Shown piece after piece: positions 39,101-47,795 of a DNA stretch of 64,000 bases. The stretch is from positions 186,001 to 250,000 of the forward strand of contig CAMYZE010000002.1 in assembly GCA_947303805.1 (NCBI GenBank). The letters are read 5' to 3'. Within the stretch, counting starts at the first letter, position 1; each line of letters starts with the position of its first letter. Below the pieces are notes generated by a model. It saw nothing but the letters and a program-made list of their open reading frames with translations. It was not told the origin of the DNA and did no database searches. This DNA comes from an uncultured Clostridia bacterium (lineage in GTDB: Bacteria > Bacillota > Clostridia > Lachnospirales > Lachnospiraceae). The translations under genes and the position numbers were made by a program.

Positions 39101-42100
39101 GTTGGGTTTGAAACTGTGATGGTATCTCCTTCGCCTCCAACTCTTGTCGCAGTATTAGTATCAGGTCCATCATACCAACCTTCAAATGTGTAGCCTGTTG
39201 CGATTGGTTTATTGAGCTTTATGTTAGTAGTTTCAGTGATTTCTACAGACTGAGGTCCTATAGCATTAATATTTTGTCCATTATGAAGAACATTAAATAC
39301 TATTGCCCTCTTCCAATGAGCTTTTAATGTAATAGTTGTTCCATCAACACTTAAATCTGCTCTATCATCTTTTATAAGCTCGCTGTTTCCTTCATATCTT
39401 ACATTATTATAATACCACCCAATAAACTCATAACCAGATGGAATATTTGTAGGTGTAGGAAGTGTAACATCAACATTATATTCTTTTTCTATAGGGCTTA
39501 TTGCATTTGCTGCTACTCCGTCTAAATCAAATGCTAAGTTATATTTTGCAGTTCTCCATCTTCCATTTAACCTATAACTAGTTAAATTATCATCAGGAGT
39601 TATATATGTAACATTTTCATCTAACTGTCTACAATACCATGCTGTCAAAACTTTTCCTTCAAAACGACTTCCTGCATTATTAATAATCATCTCCGAAAGT
39701 GATGCTCGTGTAAATGGTAAGTCAAATCGGTAATTATATGGTACAGAATATGAAACTAAACTTATAAGGTCATCATCATTTTCAAAGAATCCAACAGTAT
39801 ATCTTTTTGCAGACCACAAAGCTTCTAAGGTAATATCTTCAAGTATTCTTGTATTAAAATCGAATGCTTCCCAAACACCTTCCTCGTTTAGTCTTTCCCA
39901 TTGCTTAAATATGTAACCTTTCTTAGTAGGTTCATTTGGTGCCATAACTTTGCCACCTTTTGGTATAGAAACTGTAGCAATTTCCCCATTGTCGTCATAG
40001 TCAAATGTAACTGTAACCATCTCGCCAGCATTCTCTGCTACAGCTATAGGTAAATCACAACTAAAACCTCTAAATGATACTGTTATTTTGTCAACATCTG
40101 GTGTCAACGCATCATCAAGACTTGGACTAAAAGTAAATTCGTCCTTATATCTCTCATCATATATAAAATCTCTTGATTTTGTTTCATTTTCTCTATCAAC
40201 ATTATTTGCAGATATTATGAGTCCTGACGGGTCAAATCTTTCTCCAGCAAGATAATTAAGTTTATTTGGCTTGTTTTTTATAGAAATACTATTTAATAAT
40301 CCAGAGAAATTTGGATAGAAAAATATTTTTTCATTTTGTCTACTAAGTGTTATAACTACATAATTGTTTCTAAAATAGAAGCTCCAAGGCATATCGCTAC
40401 GAATTCCATCCGTAGTAATATCTCCTACTATTTTGCCTGCTGGAAACATTACATCTGTCACGGTATTGTGAAATAACATACTGTTATTTTCTCCCATACC
40501 ATATAGATATCCCATAAGTGCACTGCTTAAATCCATATTGTTAGTATCTATCACATCATCACCAGTAGTTCTGTATAGAATAATCGGTGTTCTATTATTT
40601 ACAAGATTATATGCATATGTCTCGTCCATATCCCAAGAATCAACAGCTCCATTAACTGCGATAGGTATTGCCCAACCTTGTCTTATTATTGAAATTGGTT
40701 CAGTGAAATTAGGAGTATTATTGATAGTAATTTTATATCCAAGTTTTGATAAATTCTCTCTGACACCATCTAATGTCTCAAATTCAACAAATTTACTTTT
40801 ATACTTAACTCCTACAAGACTAAAATCTTTAACAATATTTGTATCGCTATAAAAATTACTCATTACAGTGAAATCATTTTTAGTCTCATTGTTATATACT
40901 ATATCAGTAGTTTCGCCATTAGTAAATATTAGTCTCACTTTCAACCCACTCAGATCTACTGTTTCTCCGTAATTGTAAACTGTCTTAGTAGGTTTCTCGA
41001 CCGCAACAACCTTTGAAACTTCAGACCAAGATGCTCTAAGATTTAAATCATTGAATAATGTGATGCTTTCACAATCAGCATATAAATTATGATCATCATC
41101 TTCCCAGCCTATGAAAATGCAATCGTCTTTAGTAAATTGATTTTTATTTATAAATGATTGTGATGCATATCTTATGTATTGGTCTTCCATGGTGCCGACG
41201 CCACCATTTCCATCAAAAGTGATGACTCTTGCTTTATTACCAAAGCCTCTAAGTCTAAAACTTATCCCCCAAAGTTTACCGTCACTAGTTTTCTTTGCTT
41301 CATTTGCAAAATCATAGTAATCATATCTTGTTCCATTTTTGGTCCCTTTATATGTCTGACCAGATTTAACTTCATTGTAATCATTCATATATTGAAATGG
41401 TCCGTTTAAATTGTCTGAATAGTCAATAGGAATTTCAATAGTACTACTCTTTGGCTTAATAACTATAGAATAATAACTTCCCTTTTTCAGCTCAATTTTT
41501 TTATCAAGTTCTATAGTGTAATATCCTGCTAGCAATTTTGATACTTCTTGCCTTAGCTTGAGTGTACCATCTTCGCAATTATTCATTGCAGTATCTTTTG
41601 TATATATTTCTACATCAAACAAAGATTCAGTAGAATATAAGCCTATATTTATAGCTTCAAGAAGTTGATTGTTATCAGAACTAACTTGATACACATGGCC
41701 AATTTTATTATTTACGCTTACATCTGCTGAAGATGAAAATGTAGTTGTATCATAATGATAATTATACTCATACTTGCCAGATTTTACTGCATCTACCGCA
41801 TAAAAAACATCACTTAAACTTGTCTCATCATACGAAAGCCAAAAATATCCTCCATCAGAATATGTCCAATCTCCTCCCCAACTATTTCTACATAACCATC
41901 CGCCATTATTAGTAGCATGAGAGTCATCGTACTCACAATAAAAATTAGATGCTGGTATATTATCATCCCAACCTACAATCATAATTGCATGGTTGGCCAC
42001 AGTCTTATCTTTAGGAGAAAAGAAAGACCATTGAGTATTTGTATAATTTGCGTCATCAAATGTGTGATAATATTGTCTATTTATATTATCATATCGTGAT

Positions 42101-43422
42101 GATATAGCAAAATAAGAAAATCCCACAGCACCATGATCCATTATAGCTTTTTTAATTAAATCCTTATTATTTTTATTGATATAGTATGCATTTTCCATTT
42201 CATAGCTATTGCTATTAAATGCATATTTACCATCAAGTCCATTATTAATTATATCTGAAACTTTACTATATTCTGTGTCGTCATTGACTTTTACCACACC
42301 TAAATGATTCGTCATTAAATTAGTAGCTGCAGATAAATTTCCACCTACATCAGCAAATGACTCTGGTTCTTCTCCATTTTCTCTATAAACCCAATCATTA
42401 ATTGTGGTATAGTCATTTCCTTCTAAACCTGGCTTATCAAGATTTTCTGAACCATCCGCGGTTACATTTTTTAAATTATACGTGAAATAGGCAAGTGCTG
42501 CCTCACTTAGTCTTGATTCATCATCATCCGTAGTAAAAATACCTTTTTTTCTTAAGTCGGATTCCATAATACCTATGGTAGAAAATGCCCAACAAGTTCC
42601 ATAAGGGTCTTGATTTCTAATTGGAGGTATTATTGACACACTACCATTGGTTTTAACTCTTGAATCCCAACGAGCAGGGATTTCTTCTTCATTACCGGCA
42701 CCTAAAAGTTTCTCTAAAAAATTTTTAGGTTTTTTATCATTAATATATGGTACTGAAAAATCAATATGAATATTTCCCATAGGATAAACAGGAACTATAA
42801 GTTCAGAAGCATCACTTGCTGATGCAATTTCACTCATCGATGCAATACTTGAATATATCTCTTCATTTGCAAATTCCAAATAATTTACTTCAGATACTGA
42901 AGCTATGTCATCTAATACAGCTTCAGATTCTAAAACGTCTTCTTCCACAATAAAATCAGAGTCCGATTGAGTTGCAATGTCATCAATTGACTCTTCACTT
43001 GTTGTTTCTTCTATTTCATCAATTATCTCCTCTGTTGTCTCTTCAACAATAGATTCTTCAGAGGCAATTACTGAAGATTCTTCATTCATAGTTTCTTCAC
43101 TAAAAGCATTGGTTAATTCCTCTTCAGGCTCCCCTTCAGGTTCCTCTTCAATATCATATTCTTTTGTCTCATCTTCTACAACTTCAGATTCTAACTCAGA
43201 ATTTGATTCTTCTTCATTCTCTTTTGTCTCTTCATCATCAAAAACTATTGACTCGTCAGTCAATTTAATGTTGTCAACTTCTTCCGCACCATCCTTAAAA
43301 TCATTAGTAGTTTTTGTCGCAAAAATTTCAATTGTTTCATCGTCTAATGCAAAATTAGTCATTAGGTTTGTCGCAATCATTGTGACACAAAGCACAGTTG
43401 CTACTAATCTTTTGAATCTCAT
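36130..43422 (-). CDS. Giant cell-surface C1A (papain-like) protease with InlB-type repeats
   Basis: A 2430-residue secreted protein. A signal peptide (about 1-28) precedes an Asp/Glu/Ser-rich acidic stretch (about 30-225). The C1A peptidase domain (about 245-560) has the Cys in DPYGTCWAFS, His in ANHAIMIVGWDD and Asn in CRNSWGGDW. A lectin-like beta domain and a Big_3-type Ig-like domain (KTVYNYGETVDLSGLKVRL) come next. About fifteen InlB/Flg_new repeats follow, each ending in a GW...YAKW pattern. The C-terminal part has 22 consecutive Gly and then aromatic cell-wall-binding repeats (GWVKTIDNKTYFF). Start 43422 is set by GGAGG 7 nt upstream. Probably an adhesin and protease attached non-covalently to the wall. 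Confidence 0.9.
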   Translation of the reverse strand: MRFKRLVATVLCVTMIATNLMTNFALDDETIEIFATKTTNDFKDGAEEVDNIKLTDESIVFDDEETKENEEESNSELESEVVEDETKEYDIEEEPEGEPEEELTNAFSEETMNEESSVIASEESIVEETTEEIIDEIEETTSEESIDDIATQSDSDFIVEEDVLESEAVLDDIASVSEVNYLEFANEEIYSSIASMSEIASASDASELIVPVYPMGNIHIDFSVPYINDKKPKNFLEKLLGAGNEEEIPARWDSRVKTNGSVSIIPPIRNQDPYGTCWAFSTIGIMESDLRKKGIFTTDDDESRLSEAALAYFTYNLKNVTADGSENLDKPGLEGNDYTTINDWVYRENGEEPESFADVGGNLSAATNLMTNHLGVVKVNDDTEYSKVSDIINNGLDGKYAFNSNSYEMENAYYINKNNKDLIKKAIMDHGAVGFSYFAISSRYDNINRQYYHTFDDANYTNTQWSFFSPKDKTVANHAIMIVGWDDNIPASNFYCEYDDSHATNNGGWLCRNSWGGDWTYSDGGYFWLSYDETSLSDVFYAVDAVKSGKYEYNYHYDTTTFSSSADVSVNNKIGHVYQVSSDNNQLLEAINIGLYSTESLFDVEIYTKDTAMNNCEDGTLKLRQEVSKLLAGYYTIELDKKIELKKGSYYSIVIKPKSSTIEIPIDYSDNLNGPFQYMNDYNEVKSGQTYKGTKNGTRYDYYDFANEAKKTSDGKLWGISFRLRGFGNKARVITFDGNGGVGTMEDQYIRYASQSFINKNQFTKDDCIFIGWEDDDHNLYADCESITLFNDLNLRASWSEVSKVVAVEKPTKTVYNYGETVDLSGLKVRLIFTNGETTDIVYNNETKNDFTVMSNFYSDTNIVKDFSLVGVKYKSKFVEFETLDGVRENLSKLGYKITINNTPNFTEPISIIRQGWAIPIAVNGAVDSWDMDETYAYNLVNNRTPIILYRTTGDDVIDTNNMDLSSALMGYLYGMGENNSMLFHNTVTDVMFPAGKIVGDITTDGIRSDMPWSFYFRNNYVVITLSRQNEKIFFYPNFSGLLNSISIKNKPNKLNYLAGERFDPSGLIISANNVDRENETKSRDFIYDERYKDEFTFSPSLDDALTPDVDKITVSFRGFSCDLPIAVAENAGEMVTVTFDYDDNGEIATVSIPKGGKVMAPNEPTKKGYIFKQWERLNEEGVWEAFDFNTRILEDITLEALWSAKRYTVGFFENDDDLISLVSYSVPYNYRFDLPFTRASLSEMIINNAGSRFEGKVLTAWYCRQLDENVTYITPDDNLTSYRLNGRWRTAKYNLAFDLDGVAANAISPIEKEYNVDVTLPTPTNIPSGYEFIGWYYNNVRYEGNSELIKDDRADLSVDGTTITLKAHWKRAIVFNVLHNGQNINAIGPQSVEITETTNIKLNKPIATGYTFEGWYDGPDTNTATRVGGEGDTITVSNPTTFYAKWIANTYTIIYNTILDGVTIDNNSVEKTYGTNIALETPSKAGYDFDGWYKNYNSSTKQYSNPYDGTNDIISNQGGETRIYAKWTAHTYIIKYNTNGIGTAPNNINKTYGTNITLANPTAIPSGYTFDGWYSNSNLQDENKYQGNTDITTENNVEINIYARWKAKITYNANGHGSVSPTYVDVILNQTTVLPTLDNVPGWTFDTTNSWYFESQCTNLVGQSGGNYTVTEPKTLYAKWNENIYSVVFELDGGSWESFDPTTMSSRRYSEAVTFPDGSKVKKTGYTFVGWYNQAEPSQRILTGISANTVGNFVFVAKWNEKSYSITLNTRGGSWSNNFVPDITRKYTESKTLPVAENMTYVGHRFVGWFEQSDEMASTRIYEVPAHTDSNMSYYAKWEKETYTITLNTNSGTINSGNVTSYTYGDTVTLPTDVTRAGYVFKGWWTSDGTTAGTWGTQVTTIGNNSTGNKTYYAKWAESYEVIFNLTTGVAPAESTITNKPATQNIESGGNAVRPTIVPTAPNYSFLEWYLDDTFTIPFNFGIAITRATTIYAKWENVTNHNVVFNLTSGTIHPNDASISGKPDTTYVIHNRKATKPGNPSAEGYKFVNWYTDNTFTTVWDFNTNVVTADNTVIYGKWEYQSYNVVYNLNGGIWAEGFTPTNTRAYNSSLTLPDSSNLSKYAYTFSGWFDNVDLSGSAITAISPVTANNSTLYAKWTLDSNAKVITYAFDSSNNAATVEQAFFLNDDTVLRTNVFTRSGYTFTGWKDINGNSYTNTNELTDNIRLIAQWSQNSVPYSPSSGGSRRGGGGGGGGGGGGGGGGGGGGGGAKGGAALPANFPLSAPPSTTEGVAVKTAQIPFDSSLVTWNFDQVLNKFKLVINILGQVVPAINGFYTITSVETKTVNDIPTSVQVNNTYYFNESGEMVTGWVKTIDNKTYFFENEKNANEGKMVIGWKKIQNDWYYFQQDGSMFAGGVTPDGYWVGSDGKMM
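36619..36684 (-). repeat. GGN trinucleotide tract encoding 22 glycines
   Basis: Twenty-two consecutive Gly codons (GGC, GGA and GGT mixed) inside the giant protease gene. The tract is GC-rich in an AT-rich gene and links the InlB repeat stalk to the cell-wall-binding end. Synonymous codon mixing limits slippage, so it is only partly a microsatellite. Confidence 0.9.
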
Positions 43423-43511
43423 CCATTTCCTCCAACACAAATAAAAAACAGTGCCTATTTCAATGCTTTTGAAAATAGGTTTATTGTATATAATAATTTG
43501 TAGTAATTATA
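43422..43511 (-). promoter_or_regulatory. Leader and probable promoter of the giant protease gene
   Basis: On the minus strand, TATAAT (43511-43506) precedes a leader of about 77 nt; the -35 is weak. The leader contains a hairpin with CCTATTTTCAA/TTGAAATAGG (43479-43454, one bulge), then the GGAGG SD. The hairpin may protect the mRNA or regulate it. Confidence 0.45.
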
Positions 43512-43607
43512 TCATATTTTCCCTAAAAATCTTATATTCATTTATTAAAATTTTATTATAATTAATGCCTAAAAAATGGCTAAATTAAGCCGTTTTTTTA
43601 AATTTGA

Positions 43608-43641
43608 GCAAAAAAAAGAGTAGGCATATTTGCCTACTCAA
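43608..43641 (-). terminator. groEL terminator
   Basis: On the minus strand, GAGTAGGCA/TGCCTACTC (43639-43631 with 43626-43618) with a 4-nt loop and eight or more T (43617-43610). Confidence 0.9.
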
Positions 43642-43659
43642 CAACATATTATTAATTAA

Positions 43660-45291
<1,632 letters not shown>

Positions 45292-45313
45292 AATTATTTA
45301 CCTCCTATATTTC

Positions 45314-45366
45314 GGGCTCGTAAAACTCGCCCATACGACTTAGGGCTCGTGAAACTCGCCCCTACG
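45314..45366. repeat. Two tandem copies of a small GC-rich intergenic repeat
   Basis: GGGCTCGTAAAACTCGCCC plus ATACG (45314-45337) and GGGCTCGTGAAACTCGCCC plus CTACG (45343-45366), period 29 bp. They are much richer in GC than the neighbourhood and can form short GGGC/GCCC stems. Relatives lie in the ilv operon gaps (55282-55297, 56358-56376). Confidence 0.8.
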
Positions 45367-45369
45367 GTT

Positions 45370-45654
45370 TTACTCAACTACTGCTAGTATGTCGCTTTGC
45401 TTGAGAATGACATATTTGACCTTGTCGATTTCTACTTCAGAACCAGAATATTTTGAGTAGATAACATCTTGTCCAACTTTTACTTCCATCTTAACTTCAT
45501 TGCCATCTACTATGCCACCAGGTCCTACTGCTACAACTTTGCCTTGCATAGGCATCTCTTTATCAGAACCTGGAAGTACTATTCCAGATGCTGTTGTCTG
45601 TTCTTGTTTCTTTTGCTCAAGAACTACTTTGTCAAATAATGGTTTTAATTTCAT
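45370..45654 (-). CDS. groES: Co-chaperonin GroES
   Basis: A 94-residue cap of the GroEL cage. The mobile loop (about 17-32, EQTTASGIVLPGS region) and the KPLFDKVVLE opening are typical. It is preceded by a GGAGG SD and a CIRCE-like operator overlapping a consensus promoter. First gene of the groESL operon. Confidence 0.97.
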   Translation of the reverse strand: MKLKPLFDKVVLEQKKQEQTTASGIVLPGSDKEMPMQGKVVAVGPGGIVDGNEVKMEVKVGQDVIYSKYSGSEVEIDKVKYVILKQSDILAVVE

Positions 45655-45673
45655 ATATATATCCTCCTAAATT

Positions 45674-45742
45674 AAAAATGCCCTTTCTTAACAAAGGGCA
45701 TTATAACACAATTTGTTAGCAATGTCAAGTAGAGAGTGCTAA
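45674..45742 (-). promoter_or_regulatory. groE control region: CIRCE-like operator, consensus promoter and overlapping terminator
   Basis: On the minus strand, TTAGCACTC-N9-CATTGCTAA (45742-45716) is a CIRCE operator for HrcA with two changes in the right arm. It overlaps the -35 of a perfect promoter, TTGACA (45728-45723), 17 bp, TATAAT (45705-45700). A hairpin AATGCCCTTT/AAAGGGCATT (45702-45693 with 45686-45677) plus T run terminates the upstream MFS gene. The predicted groE +1 (about 45693) lies at the end of its left arm, so groE transcripts cannot form it. Confidence 0.8.
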
Positions 45743-46909
45743 TTTTTTTACTATATTTCCCAGTATCGCAAATATGCAACTTATGCTTGCTATTACTATA
45801 CATCCTATCTCCAGTAAGTCGGTACCACCTATAGAAATCAATTGTCCTCCTACAAAAGTACCAAGTATAAGGCCTGTGGTAACTGCCATACCAATAAATG
45901 TCTGTCCCTTATTTTTATCCTCTTCCTGCATCATATCATCAGATAAATAAACTGATGATGGTATAAGTATTGCAAAAGTAAACATCTGTAAAACTTGTGC
46001 TACATATATGGCTGTCATACTTTCTATATGAAAGACAAAGGCTCTTACTATATAAAAGGCGCATGCAATTAAAATCATTTTCTTGACATGTATCTTTTTA
46101 AGCATTTTAGATATTAAAAACATAATAGGTATTTCCACCATAGCCGCTATGGCATTCGCAAGTCCAAGATGTGAACTATCTCCACCAAGTTCTTCTATAA
46201 TATTAATCATATATCCGCAGTCAGAGTTTTGGAAGCACATGGCAAATATGACTGCAAACACCATTAGGAAAAATGATGGATACTTCATTATTATGTTAGT
46301 ATGGGAAGAATTTTTACTTTCAATTTTAGTATCTTTTTTTGTTATTATGCTATCGTCTTTTAATCTTGGCATAATAATTATGATTATTAATAATAAAACT
46401 GACGACACTATCCCATTAACTGATACAAGTCTCGCACCATATTTATGCATAATGTTACCTAATATATATGAAACAACTGCAAAAGAAAATGAACCACATC
46501 CTCTTGCTATACCATAGTCAACATTATAACCTCTATCTGTATAATAGAAACAACTTGCATTTATAAATGGAGACATATTGTTTGTAGATAAATATATAGT
46601 TCCAAAAAGTAATCCACTAGCGATTTTTCTTTGATAAAAAGAATATAGAGCAATAAATAAAATAATAACCGCAAATCCAATCCAAGTAAGTATTCTCTTA
46701 AAATCAATATTTTTCTTTCTGTCAGCAATGTATCCAAGTGTAGGTTGAGTTATAGCCGCTATTATTCCAAAGACACCCATGAGTATACTAATTTGCGATG
46801 CTGTATATCCATTTTCAGCTAAAAAATATACAGTATACCCGAGCACACTTACTTGAACTATATAAAATATTGCTGTCAATAGATAACAAAACATTGAGTA
46901 CTTTTTCAT
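45725..46909 (-). CDS. Major facilitator superfamily transporter (MFS_1-like)
   Basis: A 394-residue membrane protein with about twelve helices in two halves. The opening FYIVQVSVLGYTVYFLAENG and the GYIADRKK loop 2-3 motif place it near the LacY/NupG/Pht-like MFS_1 group, which takes up sugars, nucleosides or aromatic acids. The substrate cannot be told from sequence. Its stop codon lies within the CIRCE element and its terminator within the groE promoter region. Confidence 0.82.
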   Translation of the reverse strand: MKKYSMFCYLLTAIFYIVQVSVLGYTVYFLAENGYTASQISILMGVFGIIAAITQPTLGYIADRKKNIDFKRILTWIGFAVIILFIALYSFYQRKIASGLLFGTIYLSTNNMSPFINASCFYYTDRGYNVDYGIARGCGSFSFAVVSYILGNIMHKYGARLVSVNGIVSSVLLLIIIIIMPRLKDDSIITKKDTKIESKNSSHTNIIMKYPSFFLMVFAVIFAMCFQNSDCGYMINIIEELGGDSSHLGLANAIAAMVEIPIMFLISKMLKKIHVKKMILIACAFYIVRAFVFHIESMTAIYVAQVLQMFTFAILIPSSVYLSDDMMQEEDKNKGQTFIGMAVTTGLILGTFVGGQLISIGGTDLLEIGCIVIASISCIFAILGNIVKKLALST

Positions 46910-46967
46910 ATTTTATAACCAACCATCCTTATGCACCACCTAAATGTTTTATTGCACTTTCGATTAA

Positions 46968-46996
46968 TTTAAAAGCACCTCTATTGAGGTGCTTAA
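46968..46996 (-). terminator. Terminator after the C39-like gene
   Basis: On the minus strand, AAGCACCTC/GAGGTGCTT (46994-46986 with 46981-46973) with a 4-nt loop and a short T run. Confidence 0.85.
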
Positions 46997-47006
46997 TTTA
47001 ATAGTT

Positions 47007-47795
47007 CTAATTCTTATCAACTATTATAAAGCATTTGTCGTTTTTTTCTTGAGCCAACGGCTCTTTGCTAAATAAATTGGCAAAGGTCCATCTTGCCGCA
47101 AATTCATTTGCAGTTACTTTATAATAATCATCTGCATTTGATTTAGGATCAGTATTAACCATAATAATCTCATCATCTTGAATACTGTCAGTAGATTTAT
47201 TGTCATATCCAACTACTAAAGACCACTGCCCCGGGTTCTTGCTCCAACCTACAATTACAGGATAACCACTTCCAAGGGCTTTTTCGATTAAGCTAATTCC
47301 AACTTTTTCATTAGCTAAACTAGGAATCTCTTTATAATTCTCTTCAGTCCAATGTTTTATTTTTAAAGTTGTGAGAATCTCTTTAACTTGATTTACACAG
47401 GTTCCGATATGAAAAGATTCGTGCATGGATTTCATATCTTTAATGATATCCTCAGAAAATATTCCGTCATGTCCATAGTATGAAAGTAAAACCAAAATGC
47501 ATGCGGGACCACTTTCGTCTAAATCACTCTGTTTATAAGCCTTAAATGAACTTGGTAAAGTAATCATATTTGAACTAACGGGATTAAGCATTTCACTTAT
47601 CACGTTATTATCATTTGTAGTAGATGCCTGTTTTGGCTTTTTAAAATTAACAATATATATCACAAACAATATGACTATGATAAACACTATGTAAAATGCA
47701 ACCTTAATATTATTATTTTGTTTTTTCTTACCCACAAATAAAGATTTTGTTTTCTTTTTGCTTGTTTTTTTTGCTACTTTTTTCATATTACTCAT
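47007..47795 (-). CDS. Membrane-anchored C39-like protein, probably not catalytic
   Basis: A 262-residue protein with a Lys-rich cytoplasmic start, one membrane helix (about 30-49) and an external C39-like papain-fold domain (about 85-262). The usual DCGPA active-site Cys is Ser (DESGPACILVLLSYYG), though another Cys follows three residues later. The usual catalytic His before the VVGYD strand is replaced (GQWSLVVGYD). It likely binds rather than cuts peptides. It overlaps the end of the EF-G-like gene by 8 nt. Confidence 0.7.
   Translation of the reverse strand: MSNMKKVAKKTSKKKTKSLFVGKKKQNNNIKVAFYIVFIIVILFVIYIVNFKKPKQASTTNDNNVISEMLNPVSSNMITLPSSFKAYKQSDLDESGPACILVLLSYYGHDGIFSEDIIKDMKSMHESFHIGTCVNQVKEILTTLKIKHWTEENYKEIPSLANEKVGISLIEKALGSGYPVIVGWSKNPGQWSLVVGYDNKSTDSIQDDEIIMVNTDPKSNADDYYKVTANEFAARWTFANLFSKEPLAQEKNDKCFIIVDKN

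Noticed and set aside
42977..43444. 155-residue Ser-rich plus-strand protein opposite the giant protease start
   Set aside because: It is the mirror of the acidic Glu/Asp codons on the other strand, with no SD or promoter of its own.
43561..43606. Second terminator downstream of groEL
   Set aside because: The GGCT/AGCC stem is only about 4-5 bp and lies after a much stronger hairpin.
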